A stretch of DNA of 55,148 nucleotides from Nitrospira sp. (GCA_009594995.1 VOPR01000088.1:1-55148); one strand, 5' to 3'; shown: positions 1 through 8,504, counted from the stretch's first letter. Notes: a model not told the origin generated them from the letters alone. Translations and numbers: made by a program.

Positions 1-320
1 ACCGCCTGATTGTGTTCCGCGTCTGCCGCGCCGAAGAGCAGCGTGAGCCTGTGCTTCTGAGCGAGACGGGCAAGCTCCTCGATCGCGCAGCGCGGTTCAG
101 GTTCTTTCAATTCAATGCGGTAGCGGGCGCAGAACTCTTCCCATTTGGCCGGATCGTGGCCAAACCATTTTCGAAGTGCCGGACTGGGCGCGAGATCCTT
201 TCTCCATGCATCGAGCCGTGCCCGTTCTTTCGTACAACCTCGTGGCCATACCCGATCGACTAAAATCCGAATCCCGTCCTGCGAGTGGGGCTCGTTGTAC
301 ACACGTTTGATTTGAACCAC
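1..320 (-). CDS. DUF488 family protein, 3' end cut by window
   Basis: The reading frame on the minus strand gives a protein that starts VVQIKRVYNEP and contains RILVDRVWPRG, the hallmark N-terminal segment of the short DUF488 (YeaO-like) family, followed by W-R-K-D-L-A-P-S and a WFGHDP segment. About 106 residues are visible and the stop lies outside the window, close to the usual family length of about 115-120. The GTG at 320 gives the family-typical N-terminus; a TTG at 341 in the same frame is an alternative, and neither has a strong ribosome binding site. The biochemical role of the family is unknown. It lies 34 bases downstream of the CBS gene on the same strand, so the two may be co-transcribed. 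Confidence 0.85.
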   Translation of the reverse strand, partial: MVQIKRVYNEPHSQDGIRILVDRVWPRGCTKERARLDAWRKDLAPSPALRKWFGHDPAKWEEFCARYRIELKEPEPRCAIEELARLAQKHRLTLLFGAADAEHNQA

Positions 321-354
321 GGTGGTGATGCGTTCCGGCAAGACTGTTAGCCGT

Positions 355-780
355 TTATTCCTCGATGCCGACAGGCAGCCCGACAGAAGCCCGTAACAGA
401 TCGTGTCTGGTCACTGAATAGGTGACCTTCCCGTTTTCCTCGACCGGGAGGTTCAGGAGATGCTTGTCTGCCATGATCTTGATGGCGTCCGCAATGGGCG
501 TGGAGCGGTGAACGGCAATGGGATGCGTGACCATGAGTTGTTCAGCCGTGAGTCTGTTCAGATCTTGTCCGGCAGCGAGTGCCCTGAGGATATCGAACTC
601 GCTGATGAATCCCACGTAGGTGCCGTCTTGATCGACGACCGGTGCGCCGGACACATGCGCCGATAACATCTCGATCGTAATGGCCATTCCGTCCTGTCCG
701 GAATGGAATTGTATCGCATTTGTTCCCAGAATTTGTCCGACCGTTTTGAACCCTTCCGCTGGTATGCCGACGGTAGTCAT
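355..780 (-). CDS. CBS domain pair protein
   Basis: This 141-residue protein is essentially one tandem CBS pair (Bateman module). The first CBS covers roughly residues 15-70 (AHVSGAPVVDQDG, then GFISEFDILRAL) and the second roughly 80-135 (HPIAVHRSTPIADAIKIM, then SVTRHDLLRA). Such stand-alone pairs usually bind adenosine nucleotides and sense energy state; the ligand here cannot be read from sequence. The ATG at 780 is chosen over one 15 bases upstream because GGAGG sits 5 bases before it. The gene precedes the DUF488 gene on the same strand. Confidence 0.9.
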   Translation of the reverse strand: MTTVGIPAEGFKTVGQILGTNAIQFHSGQDGMAITIEMLSAHVSGAPVVDQDGTYVGFISEFDILRALAAGQDLNRLTAEQLMVTHPIAVHRSTPIADAIKIMADKHLLNLPVEENGKVTYSVTRHDLLRASVGLPVGIEE

Positions 781-1191
781 GGTGCCTCCATTCACTATGG
801 CGATGACAATGAGGGCGGGAATGGTTCACTCGCGCATCGAAACTATCGTTGAGTGAACCGCCTGTACAGGCGATGTCTTCGGATTGCCCGTCTTCTTGGT
901 TCAGCAAGCCAAATGCCAGCATGTCTGCTGGTGCAAGCTCCTCAATTCCCTACGAATGCCGGTGAGAAGAATGTTGAGTTCGAGCGAATTCGCACAAGGG
1001 GCACGGTGCGAAATGTCTCAGTTAGCAACGGGAGACTACGTGGTGTCGAATGCGTACCCTCGCAGAACGGGGAAATTGTCTGTGCCATATTCCTGCACAT
1101 CGTAGGACCATATATTGCAAAGGGTACGAGCCGTAGATGGTGACTCAAACGGACGCACAGGAACCTGCGCTGTGCGCAAGGGAGGTGCATG
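781..1191. other. gene-free divergent intergenic region
   Basis: This stretch separates the leftward CBS gene from a rightward run of small genes and must hold promoters for both. Short open frames exist on both strands but none has a convincing start site or recognisable protein. A GGGAGG at 1180-1185 is the ribosome binding site of the next gene. No strong terminator, tRNA or repeat is visible. Confidence 0.5.
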
Positions 1192-1458
1192 ATGGATCGT
1201 CAGACTGCTTCATCGGCCGATGACGTCGTGGATAATCAAATTCTGGTCCTGCTGGAACGCCACCGGCGATTAAATTTCCTCACTCTGGCCGACGCTCTTC
1301 CGCTGTATACGTGGCAATCACTATTCGCGGCGTTGAACCGGCTTCGCGGGCAAGACCATGTCGAGCTATTGCCCTTGGCTGCAGACTATGAAGTGGTCTG
1401 GCGGCGTGGGGGCGATCGAGCAACGGTCTTGCCGAAGGGGGCCTATCTCCAGGTGTGA
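1192..1458 (+). CDS. small winged-helix-like protein
   Basis: This 88-residue protein has no recognisable catalytic motif. Its pattern (NQILVLLERHRRLNFLTLAD, then SLFAALNRLRGQDHVELL and a basic beta-hairpin with YEVVWRRGG) looks like a compact winged helix: helix, turn, recognition helix, wing. It resembles the protein encoded at 4001-4270 in length and layout. Two ATGs overlap at 1189 and 1192; GGAGG at 1181-1185 is better spaced for the second. Its stop overlaps the GTG of the next frame and the next gene starts 3 bases later, so the two are probably translated together. A DNA-binding role is inferred from fold pattern only. Confidence 0.7.
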   Translation: MDRQTASSADDVVDNQILVLLERHRRLNFLTLADALPLYTWQSLFAALNRLRGQDHVELLPLAADYEVVWRRGGDRATVLPKGAYLQV

Positions 1459-1460
1459 TC

Positions 1461-1793
1461 ATGCGATCGTCATGGACGGCGGTGATCCGGTGCCTTCTTC
1501 TTGCACAGAGTTGTGCTGTCGTTGGATGCGGGAATTCCGCGGCCGTACTCGATTTGAAGACCGAGGATCCGAAGCAGGACCAGCGCAAAATCGCCCAATT
1601 CTACGCTCATGAGGCCAAGAGGCTGAGGCAGATGGCCCAGGATCAGTTTCGTCGAGTCGCGGTGTATGAACGTCTATTCGGCTCGGATTCGGATTGGGTT
1701 GAAGGAACACGTCTGTTGGCCCAGTCGTATGAAGCGGCGGCCCGTGAGCAAGAGCAGGCCGCTGCGCAACATCAGGGGCTGGTTCGTGAGTGA
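1461..1793 (+). CDS. small lipoprotein, hypothetical
   Basis: The 110-residue product begins with a positively charged start, a hydrophobic stretch and the lipobox V-V-G-C at about residues 20-23, so it should be a lipid-anchored periplasmic protein. The mature part is highly charged and helical (HEAKRLRQMAQDQFRRVA, then YEAAAREQEQAAAQHQ), consistent with a coiled coil. The ATG at 1461 is preferred to a GTG at 1455 because AGG lies 7 bases upstream. It follows the winged-helix gene directly and precedes an SPFH lipoprotein. No function is recognised. Confidence 0.75.
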   Translation: MRSSWTAVIRCLLLAQSCAVVGCGNSAAVLDLKTEDPKQDQRKIAQFYAHEAKRLRQMAQDQFRRVAVYERLFGSDSDWVEGTRLLAQSYEAAAREQEQAAAQHQGLVRE

Positions 1794-1856
1794 CGGCTTT
1801 CTCAGCCGCCACCCGGACCATGTCTCAGGCACGACTTGGAGCAGGAAGGGGGGACC

Positions 1857-2762
1857 ATGTGGCGATATGCGAGGATCAGCCTGATCATCGCGGTGCTGTG
1901 CGGTCTGCAGGGCTGTGGGAACACGGTCAGCCCCGGACAGCGCGGGCTTCGCTGGTATCCATTGACCGAAGGGCTGACGACCGAGACATTGAAGTCCGGG
2001 TTTTACTGGAGAGCGCCTTGGAATGATGTCTATGTCTACGACGTGCGGTTACAGAGCTATACGGAGATGGTCGACGCGCTCAGTTCTGACGATCTCCTGG
2101 TCAAATTGAAAGCGGCCATCATCATGCGCCCGGTTGCCGAAGAGGTGTACTTCCTTGCGCAGGAGATCGGGCCGGACTTTTATCCGCGGGTAGTGCGGCC
2201 GGAACTCTTGGCTGCGGTGCGGAGTGTGGTGTCCAACTACCCCATGGTCGCAGTGCCGGAAATGAGCGCGGAGATCGCCAGCAAGGTTCAGGCGGTCGTG
2301 GTGGAGAAGCTCAAGGGGCGCCACCTGGAAGTCCACAGTGTGGCGCTGGCTGATATTGAATTGGCAAAGATCGTGCTGGAGGCAGTTGAACGCAAACAGG
2401 CCAAGGAGCAGGAAAAGGAACAAAAAGAATTCGAACTTGTGATCGCGGAAAAGGAAGCGGAAATTGCGCGCCGGCGGGCACGCGGCGAAGGCGATGCGAT
2501 TCGAATCAGATCGGAGGGCGAGGCTGAGGGACTGAAGATTCGCGCGCTGGGGCAGGCGAAGGCGCAAGAAACCATCACGAAAACCCTTACTCCGGAGTAC
2601 CTGCGCTACAAGCTGTATGACAGTCCCAATGCGAAGATGGTGTTGCTGCCGGACAATTTACGCGTGCCGATTCTGATCAACCCGGACCAGGAACGCGGAG
2701 CGAAGGCGATCCCTGAGAGCCTCATGCATGCGGATCAGGATGTAGCGGGGCGAGGACGCTAG
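1857..2762 (+). CDS. SPFH/Band 7 (prohibitin-like) lipoprotein
   Basis: A 301-residue protein with a signal segment ending in lipobox L-Q-G-C (about residues 17-20) followed by an SPFH/Band 7 domain: GQRGLRWYPLTEGL, FYWRAPWNDVYVYDVR, and the typical C-terminal half RSVVSNYPM to EVHSVALADIELAK. After it comes a long charged coiled coil rich in K, E, Q and R (about residues 180-240), ending in the GEAEGLKIRALGQAKAQ repeat seen in prohibitins and HflK-like proteins. SPFH proteins form membrane-bound oligomeric rings that organise membrane patches or proteases. Anchoring by lipidation instead of a TM helix is the unusual part. ATG 1857 is chosen because of the GGAAGGGGGG just upstream. Confidence 0.88.
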   Translation: MWRYARISLIIAVLCGLQGCGNTVSPGQRGLRWYPLTEGLTTETLKSGFYWRAPWNDVYVYDVRLQSYTEMVDALSSDDLLVKLKAAIIMRPVAEEVYFLAQEIGPDFYPRVVRPELLAAVRSVVSNYPMVAVPEMSAEIASKVQAVVVEKLKGRHLEVHSVALADIELAKIVLEAVERKQAKEQEKEQKEFELVIAEKEAEIARRRARGEGDAIRIRSEGEAEGLKIRALGQAKAQETITKTLTPEYLRYKLYDSPNAKMVLLPDNLRVPILINPDQERGAKAIPESLMHADQDVAGRGR

Positions 2763-2796
2763 ATCGCAGGCAGCAATTGGTTGAAGGAGGCGAGAA

Positions 2797-3030
2797 ATGC
2801 CATGCAGCCGATGTCAGGGCCTGATGGTGGCCGAGACCCTGTTTAATCCGAGCGAAGGTGTGACTCATACCTGGGTCCCGGTTACCCGCTGTCTCAATTG
2901 CGGCAATCTGGAGGACTCGCTGATCCGTCTGGCGCGCGGGATTTCTGCTCGACTGCGTCGGAGTACCAAACCTGGTCCGCAGCGGAGGGGAGTATGGAGC
3001 GAGGAGATGCGCGAATACCGGCCACAGTAA
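2797..3030 (+). CDS. small zinc-ribbon protein
   Basis: The 77-residue product opens with MPCSRCQGLM (C-x2-C) and has CLNCGNLED (C-x2-C) about 30 residues later, making a four-cysteine zinc ribbon; the tail is basic. A strong GAAGGAGG lies 6 bases before the ATG. Such short proteins are often found beside response regulators in Nitrospira-like genomes, and a receiver-domain gene follows 78 bases downstream. The function is unknown; nucleic-acid or protein binding would be typical for this zinc fold. Confidence 0.8.
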   Translation: MPCSRCQGLMVAETLFNPSEGVTHTWVPVTRCLNCGNLEDSLIRLARGISARLRRSTKPGPQRRGVWSEEMREYRPQ

Positions 3031-3107
3031 TGCAGCTGTCTGGTGGGCAACGCATGCGGCCTGGCGTGGAAAGGGATGTGTGGATGGAACAGAGGCAAGG
3101 AGGCACC

Positions 3108-3521
3108 ATGGAGGGGTACGGGAAACGCGTGCTGATTGCGGATGATGAAGAGAGTGTACGTCGGCTGGTGGCGGCGGTGCTTGAGCAATCGGGCTATATC
3201 GTCCACGCGGCAGTCGATGGGGTTGAGGCGTTGGGCGAGATGAGAAAACGGCGCTTTGATGCGGTTATTTCTGATTTCCGCATGCCCCGCCTGGACGGCG
3301 AACAATTCCTGCTGCTCTGCCGCCTCATGTGGCCGGACGTGCCCGTTCTGCTGCTGTCGGCAGACCTTCGCGAGGTCCCTCCATCCCTGAAGCAGCATGG
3401 GGCCAGTACGCTGGTGTCTAAACCATTTTCTCCACAGTCTCTCTTGCAGGCAGTGCATGAGATTCTCGTATTGCCTCCTACAGACTATGCCGTTGAGCAT
3501 AACACCTCACAATTCTCGTGA
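3108..3521 (+). CDS. single-domain response regulator (receiver only)
   Basis: This 137-residue protein is one CheY-like receiver domain. Visible motifs are the acidic pair in VLIADDEES, the phospho-acceptor Asp in DAVISDFRMPRLDG (about residue 53), the conserved switch Ser in VLLLSADL and the invariant Lys in LVSKPFSP (about residue 104). No output domain follows, so it probably works by protein contact or as a phosphorelay shuttle. A longer frame extends upstream, but the ATG at 3108 is preceded by AAGGAGG with good spacing and starts the domain in the right place. Its partner kinase is not in the window. Confidence 0.92.
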   Translation: MEGYGKRVLIADDEESVRRLVAAVLEQSGYIVHAAVDGVEALGEMRKRRFDAVISDFRMPRLDGEQFLLLCRLMWPDVPVLLLSADLREVPPSLKQHGASTLVSKPFSPQSLLQAVHEILVLPPTDYAVEHNTSQFS

Positions 3522-4000
3522 ACCTTTCGTCGCTCAGCCGGTTCAATTACGCACCACGGCGCCTTGGCCTGGAGGGATGTTTCTGTTCCGTTATCAGTCC
3601 TCGTGCCACGGCTACTCGAAACGGAGAAACAGTGCGTTCCCGGCTGATCTCAGCGATCGCAGTCACGATCGCGCCTCACATCGGCATCAACTTCTTCATG
3701 CGTCCAGGTGACGGAGAGCCGGGGGGCTTATCTGTTCAGCAGATAGCGCGATTCCGCTCGAGGCGAACGGTGCGGAATGCTGGGGCCGATTAATAGGCGT
3801 CTGTCATGGATCGATAGTGAGACAGTGGGAAGGGGTGCGGGGCAGGCTGTGTCAGCGTGTCTCCTGGCGTCCCTGCGGATGGGATCATATCTTGCTTGGA
3901 TCATTGGTGACGGTGAGTGTGCCCATCCCCGGCGTTATCGCAGGAGGGGCATGCCAAGGAAGCGTAGGGTCAGCTGCAGATAGATGAGGGAGGCACGCGT
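3522..4000. other. gene-free region
   Basis: No open frame here has a plausible ribosome binding site, normal codon pattern or recognisable protein. It lies upstream of a second small winged-helix-like gene and ends with the GGGAGG that serves it. A segment around 3752-3780 (ACGGTGCGGAATG) loosely resembles one around 1001-1015 upstream of the first such gene; the match is short and may be chance. Confidence 0.45.
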
Positions 4001-4270
4001 ATGTATTGCGGGAAAACGTTCAACAGGGGACACGATGTTGAAGGGGCGGTATTCGGGTACGTACAGCAGTGTCGGATTTGCTCAATGGAAGAGCTATTCC
4101 GTCATCTGCCAGGCTTCACGGCGAACCAATTGTTCCTGACGGTTGATCGGTTGAGCAGGGAAGGGAAGGTCGTCCTGCGTTATGGGAATCGTGCTGAATA
4201 TGTTATTCTGCGGGCAGATCACACAGCGGCGGTGCCGCGCGAAATGTCTGGCGCGCGCATTGAAGATTAG
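4001..4270 (+). CDS. small winged-helix-like protein, relative of the gene at 1192
   Basis: The 89-residue product (VFGYVQQCRICSMEELFRHL, then TVDRLSREGKVVLRYGNRAE) shows the same helix-turn-helix-plus-wing outline as the 88-residue protein at 1192-1458, with the pattern L-x3-V-D-R-L-S-R-E-G-K-V-V-L typical of winged-helix domains reading DNA or RNA. GGGAGG lies 8 bases before the ATG. A DUF2934 gene follows 17 bases downstream and is probably co-transcribed. The similarity to a winged helix is inferred by eye. Confidence 0.72.
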   Translation: MYCGKTFNRGHDVEGAVFGYVQQCRICSMEELFRHLPGFTANQLFLTVDRLSREGKVVLRYGNRAEYVILRADHTAAVPREMSGARIED

Positions 4271-4287
4271 GACGTGAAGGAGCAGGC

Positions 4288-4533
4288 ATGAAGAACAAGA
4301 CGGCGTCGAAAAAGGCCGCCACGCCCCCGGCGAAACGGGCGCGTACATCGTCAGTGCGGGGAAAGCAGTCGGGGCCTGTACAGGACATTCAAGTGCGGAT
4401 TGCGGCCAGGGCGCATGAGTTGTACGAACAACGAGGTTGTCTGGACGGGTATCACCTGCATGACTGGCTGGAAGCGGAGCGGGAAATCCTGGGCCATCCG
4501 GTCGAGATGGATAAATCATCCGAACGTGTGTGA
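4288..4533 (+). CDS. DUF2934 domain protein
   Basis: An 81-residue protein with a Lys/Ala/Thr-rich basic tail (residues 1-30) followed by the DUF2934 motif: IAARAHELYEQRGCLDG and a DWLEAEREI segment. This short family is widespread in Nitrospira and other environmental bacteria and has no proven function. AGGAG is present 4-8 bases before the ATG. It forms a likely two-gene unit with the winged-helix-like gene upstream. Confidence 0.88.
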   Translation: MKNKTASKKAATPPAKRARTSSVRGKQSGPVQDIQVRIAARAHELYEQRGCLDGYHLHDWLEAEREILGHPVEMDKSSERV

Positions 4534-4629
4534 TCGACGCTGAAGTCGATGGGCGGCGGGCTCTATGCGTTCGCTACATGCTCAGTACTCCACGGAATAC
4601 TAAACGCTGAACACGAAACGTTTCGCAGG

Positions 4630-4652
4630 CCGGCCTGCCATCGGCAGGCCGG
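4630..4652. terminator. strong hairpin between convergent genes
   Basis: CCGGCCTGCC, a 3-base loop and GGCAGGCCGG make a perfect 10-bp stem. It lies between the rightward DUF2934 gene and the leftward pepF gene, 18 bases beyond the pepF stop. There is no clean U-run on either side, so it could be a bidirectional transcription stop or mRNA-end stabiliser. Confidence 0.6.
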
Positions 4653-4669
4653 TCTGCAGCACTTCGCGT

Positions 4670-6487
4670 TTATTTCATCGTTCCTTCCAGTTGGTCGACC
4701 ATCCCTGAAATCGCATCAAATCCGGATTGCCAGAAGGCGTGAGAATTCATGTCGACACCCACCTCCGCAAGGATGGCCTGGGGCGCCTTCGACCCGCCTG
4801 CCGCAAGGAGTTCCAGATATTTCGGGACGAATGCGCTGCCCTGCTCCTGGTACATGCGATAGAGCGCCAGCACGAGCAGGTTGCCGAAGCTATAGGCATA
4901 ACAATAGAAGGGGCTGGCATAGAGGTGCGGAATGGTGAGCCACTCCCATTGGAACTCCTGCGGCACCCGCAGTGATTTTCCGAATTGCTGCTTGAGCAGG
5001 GTCATGTAGGTGGCCGCCAGATCGTTGGTCGTCGCGCCCCGGGCGATCATGTCGTGGGCCGTCCGTTCAAAGGCGACGAAATAGGCCTGCCGCATGACGG
5101 TGGCATAGATGTCATCCAGTTGGTTGACGAGCAGGCTCTGCTTCACCGATTTGCTGGTTTCCGAGGCCATCAAGGCGTCGGATAGAATGCGCTCCCCAAA
5201 AACCGAGGCCGTCTCCGCGAGCGGCAGTGTTGAGTGGAAGGTGAAGACATTGTGGTGCTCGGCCATCATGGCGTGGACGGCATGGCCTAACTCATGGGCC
5301 ATGGTGGCGATGTCGCGCGCCTCGCCGGTGAAATTCAGCATCACGTAGGGCGTCAGGGTTGGCGTCACGCTGTAACAATAGGCGCCGCCCATTTTTCCCG
5401 GTTTGGTACGGGCATCAATATGGCGGTCGGCGAAGACGCGTTGCGCCAATTCCGCCAGGCGCGGTGAAAAGCCGTAGTAGGCGTCGAGTACCATCCGGAC
5501 CGCGTCCGGATACCGGTACGTCTTCTGTTCGGCCCGGTGCGGCGCATAGATGTGGTAGCGGTTCATTGTTTTGATTTTGCAGAGCTTTGCCTTGAGACCG
5601 AAATACCGCTGGAAAATCGGCGCATTTTTCATGCACACGGCCAGAAGGACCTCTACGGCGGAGTCGGGAATGTCGTTGCTGAGGTTTCGGGAGGCCAGCG
5701 GCGTCTTGAAATTCCGCAACTGGAGATTCTCTGCTTTCCAGTCGTTGACCAGCGTCTTATAGATTTCGCCGAGGAGATCCTGCTGTGACTCATAGACCCG
5801 ATACATTTCCCGGTACGCGGCTTCACGCACGGCGGCCTTAGGGCTTCGCAGGTAGGCCGTCAGCGCTTCGCGATTCATCGTCTTTTTCTTCCCGCCCACG
5901 CGCATCGTGAAGGTGAAGCCGTTGGTGACGACGTCGTAGAGCTGGTGGACGGCGCTTTGCCCGGTGATGTTCTTGATGTTGATGATTTTCTCTTCCGGCT
6001 CAGAGAGCGTATGGGGCTTGAAGCGCCGGATCGTCTCCAGGTGATATCGGAAGTCTCCGCTGTTTGCCATCAGCCGGTCTGCATTTTTCTCATCCACACT
6101 CTGCCACCACAAATCGAAGAACAGGAGATGGTTCTGGAGGGCGGTGAGATGCTCTTCCACTTTGGTCTTGAACGACCGGGCTTGCAGCTGCTTGGTATCT
6201 TCGGAAAACCACAGGTATGAGTAGGCGCCGAGCCGCCCGGAGTCCCTGGCAATCTGATCCGACAGCGTCAGCAGATCCAGGAAGGCCTTTTCAGGCATTG
6301 TGGCGGCAAGTTCTGCTCGGGCCGATTCAAATCGAGTGACTTTGGCCGTCAGGTCTTTCAGGTATCGGTCGAATTGTTTCACCGGATCGGCGACCAGGTC
6401 TGAGAGTTCCCAATGGTCGGCAAACTCCCGGGAAGTCGAGGCACGACGGGCGGACTTAGCGGACGCAGTCTTGCGCGAAACGGGCAT
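4670..6487 (-). CDS. pepF: oligoendopeptidase F family (M3B) zinc metallopeptidase
   Basis: A 605-residue cytoplasmic metallopeptidase. The zinc site HELGHAVH lies about three-quarters along, with the downstream Glu in PLAETASVFGE as third ligand; the N-terminal half is the helical M3 lid. These enzymes cut short peptides of roughly 7-17 residues inside the cell. The ATG at 6487 is chosen over upstream candidates because GGAG lies 7 bases before it and the upstream residues are not conserved-looking. A basic, Ser/Ala-rich N-terminal tail of about 20 residues precedes the fold. It is transcribed alone, with a hairpin after its stop. Confidence 0.92.
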   Translation of the reverse strand: MPVSRKTASAKSARRASTSREFADHWELSDLVADPVKQFDRYLKDLTAKVTRFESARAELAATMPEKAFLDLLTLSDQIARDSGRLGAYSYLWFSEDTKQLQARSFKTKVEEHLTALQNHLLFFDLWWQSVDEKNADRLMANSGDFRYHLETIRRFKPHTLSEPEEKIINIKNITGQSAVHQLYDVVTNGFTFTMRVGGKKKTMNREALTAYLRSPKAAVREAAYREMYRVYESQQDLLGEIYKTLVNDWKAENLQLRNFKTPLASRNLSNDIPDSAVEVLLAVCMKNAPIFQRYFGLKAKLCKIKTMNRYHIYAPHRAEQKTYRYPDAVRMVLDAYYGFSPRLAELAQRVFADRHIDARTKPGKMGGAYCYSVTPTLTPYVMLNFTGEARDIATMAHELGHAVHAMMAEHHNVFTFHSTLPLAETASVFGERILSDALMASETSKSVKQSLLVNQLDDIYATVMRQAYFVAFERTAHDMIARGATTNDLAATYMTLLKQQFGKSLRVPQEFQWEWLTIPHLYASPFYCYAYSFGNLLVLALYRMYQEQGSAFVPKYLELLAAGGSKAPQAILAEVGVDMNSHAFWQSGFDAISGMVDQLEGTMK

Positions 6488-6590
6488 GATCTGGGCTCCT
6501 ACAAAATGGATGATAGGAGGAATCATACCATCGTCGCCGGTTCCGGGCGTGTAGATTCTTTCACGGCAGGCCGATCGGGCCGCCACACCG

Positions 6591-6618
6591 TTGACAGGTC
6601 CGGTTTGAATGTTACAAT
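6591..6618 (+). promoter_or_regulatory. near-consensus sigma-70 promoter
   Basis: TTGACA at 6591-6596 and TACAAT at 6613-6618 are separated by 16 bases. The predicted transcript starts at about 6625, just 12 bases before the ATG at 6637, which supports that start over the ATG at 6625. Confidence 0.8.
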
Positions 6619-6636
6619 CCGCGCATGGGTGGGGAC

Positions 6637-6966
6637 ATGACCGAACAAGAAATCAATCGGGCGATTCAATATGTGACGGCGGCCACTTCCTATGGACGGG
6701 ACACGGTGGCAGAAATTCTCCGGACCGGGCTGTCGGAACTGTCGCTGTTGTCGACGCAATCGACCCGCCGCTTCGAGCGGGAGGATTTGCTGGGGTATGT
6801 GTGTCAGTGGACGATGAAACGTACCGGCCACCCGGAGCCATTGGTGCGCGAAGTGCTGGATGGGGCCGGCCGTTGGTTGGATGAGGTTGCGACAACCTTG
6901 GCCGAACAGCGCGAAGCAGAAGCTCAATCCGGGGATGACGACGAATCCGGAGCGGCATCCGCCTGA
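6637..6966 (+). CDS. hypothetical protein, 109 aa
   Basis: A soluble, acidic protein with two helical segments (EQEINRAIQYVTAATSYG, then LVREVLDGAGRWLDEVATTL) and an acidic disordered tail. No family is recognised. The ATG at 6637 has GGTGGGG just upstream and fits the promoter at 6591-6618; the ATG at 6625 would coincide with the transcription start. The gene stands alone between leftward neighbours, so it is its own transcription unit, and the strong promoter suggests steady expression. Confidence 0.75.
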   Translation: MTEQEINRAIQYVTAATSYGRDTVAEILRTGLSELSLLSTQSTRRFEREDLLGYVCQWTMKRTGHPEPLVREVLDGAGRWLDEVATTLAEQREAEAQSGDDDESGAASA

Positions 6967-7053
6967 CAGGGATATTCGATGAAGCGTGAGACGTGGGATC
7001 AGAATCCTAGTGGACGTCACACGAGAGATGCCGCACGGAACATGGTGTAGGGA

Positions 7054-7371
7054 TCAGGCGGGCAGGGTGCTCTTGAGCAGTTCCAGATTCTTGGTCACCA
7101 TCGCGTCTCCGTTCTTGGTAGACACGTCAATGCCTTGATCCGACACCTGCCGGCATTCGTCAAAGCGCTGGAGCTTCAACAGGGATTGAGCCAGCGCATA
7201 GTAAGCCGCGGAATACGTGGGCTTCACCGTGATGCACTGCCGCAACGCCTTGGCGGCCTCTTCGAAGTTAGCATCGTCCATATAGGCCTTCCCCAGACCG
7301 AACCAGGCGACATCGTCGTCCGGCTCCATCGCCAACACTCGCTTCAGCGGTTCAATCTTCGGATTCGGCAT
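7054..7371 (-). CDS. small TPR-repeat protein
   Basis: The 105-residue product consists of about three tetratricopeptide repeats: AWFGLGKAYMDDANFEEAAK, AAYYALAQSLLKLQRFDECR, and a C-terminal partial repeat. TPR proteins are scaffolds for protein contacts. No signal peptide is present, so it should be cytoplasmic. ATG 7371 is preferred over 7431 because GGAG lies 8 bases before it and because the repeat array starts immediately. The partner protein cannot be told from context. Confidence 0.88.
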   Translation of the reverse strand: MPNPKIEPLKRVLAMEPDDDVAWFGLGKAYMDDANFEEAAKALRQCITVKPTYSAAYYALAQSLLKLQRFDECRQVSDQGIDVSTKNGDAMVTKNLELLKSTLPA

Positions 7372-7559
7372 CAGTATCTCCACAGCGGATCGATGAGGTG
7401 AAGGGGAACGGTAGCATGTGTTTCCGCTCATTGTCTACGCTCTTTCCTGCGTGATAGTCTGACAACGTTGAGGCGTATCTCGAGAACGCGACGCGGATCT
7501 CGCAGCCGCAGTTCCTGACTCGCGAGACGGGGTATGCATGACTTTGTAAGGACTTAGTG

Positions 7560-8504
7560 ATGGGAACAACCGGTCTCGTCTACGACCCACGATATCTCGC
7601 TCACGACATGGGTGCCGGGCATCCGGAGTCGCCCAATCGGCTGCGTGCGATTATGCAACGGCTCGAACAGAGCGGCCTGGCCGCTCAACTGACGCGGATC
7701 GAGCCGAGGAAAGCCGAAGAGGAGTGGGTGACGCTCGTCCATCAGCCAGCCTACGTCGAACATCTCACTCAGGAGTCTCCGGCCAGTGGCCGGATTGCTC
7801 TGGATGCGGATACATCTATGTCGCCGGGCTCGCTCACGGCCGCCTATCTGGCTGCCGGCGGCGCATTGGCAGGAGTAGATGCGATTATGTCCGGCCAGGT
7901 GCAGCATGTCTTTTGCGCCGTGCGTCCCCCTGGGCATCATGCCGAAGCGGGACGGGCCATGGGCTTCTGTCTCTTCAACAATGTGGCCATCGCGGCGCGC
8001 TACGTACAGAGGCGCTACGGAGTGCAGCGGGTTTTGATCGTCGACTGGGATGTGCACCATGGCAACGGAACGCAGCACAGTTTCGAGGCTGATCCGTCGG
8101 TGCTCTTCTTTAGTATCCATCAATATCCCCATTATCCAGGCACGGGCCGCGCAACGGAGTCCGGTACCGGAGCCGGGCAAGGCCTCACCATCAATGTGCC
8201 GATGGAGGCAGGCGAAGGCGACGACGAGTATCGGGCGGTATTCCAAAAAGTGTTGGTGCCGGCTGCCGATGCTTTTAAGCCGGAGTTTGTCATCATTTCG
8301 GCCGGCTTCGATGCGCATCGTGATGATCCGTTGGCGAGCATGGGATTGACGGAGGAGGGGTACGCGGACCTGACTGCGATCGTGGCCGGCATCGCCAGCC
8401 AACATTGCCGGGGTCGCCTGCTGTCGTCGCTCGAAGGCGGGTATAACCTGACGGCCCTGGCCGCATCGGTTGAGCGACACATCCGGGCGCTGGTGGCGGC
8501 ATGA
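7560..8504 (+). CDS. histone deacetylase family (HDAC/AcuC/AphA-like) amidohydrolase
   Basis: A 314-residue zinc-dependent deacetylase of the arginase/deacetylase fold. Catalytic motifs are visible: RPPGHHAE (His-His pair), DWDVHHGNGTQ (zinc ligands Asp and His) and FDAHRDDP (third zinc-binding Asp). Bacterial members act on acetylated polyamines, acetoin-related substrates or acetyl-lysine; the substrate cannot be chosen here. AAGGA lies 7 bases before the ATG at 7560. The stop overlaps the start of the cytochrome gene (ATGA), so the two are translationally coupled, an uncommon pairing. Confidence 0.92.
   Translation: MGTTGLVYDPRYLAHDMGAGHPESPNRLRAIMQRLEQSGLAAQLTRIEPRKAEEEWVTLVHQPAYVEHLTQESPASGRIALDADTSMSPGSLTAAYLAAGGALAGVDAIMSGQVQHVFCAVRPPGHHAEAGRAMGFCLFNNVAIAARYVQRRYGVQRVLIVDWDVHHGNGTQHSFEADPSVLFFSIHQYPHYPGTGRATESGTGAGQGLTINVPMEAGEGDDEYRAVFQKVLVPAADAFKPEFVIISAGFDAHRDDPLASMGLTEEGYADLTAIVAGIASQHCRGRLLSSLEGGYNLTALAASVERHIRALVAA

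Noticed and set aside
853..1143. Overlapping short open frames on both strands in the divergent intergenic region
   Set aside because: No ribosome binding site at sensible spacing, no protein-like composition or known family; they overlap one another in different frames.
3518..3983. Two short plus-strand frames after the response regulator
   Set aside because: No start signals and Arg/Ser-rich chance composition; treated as non-coding.
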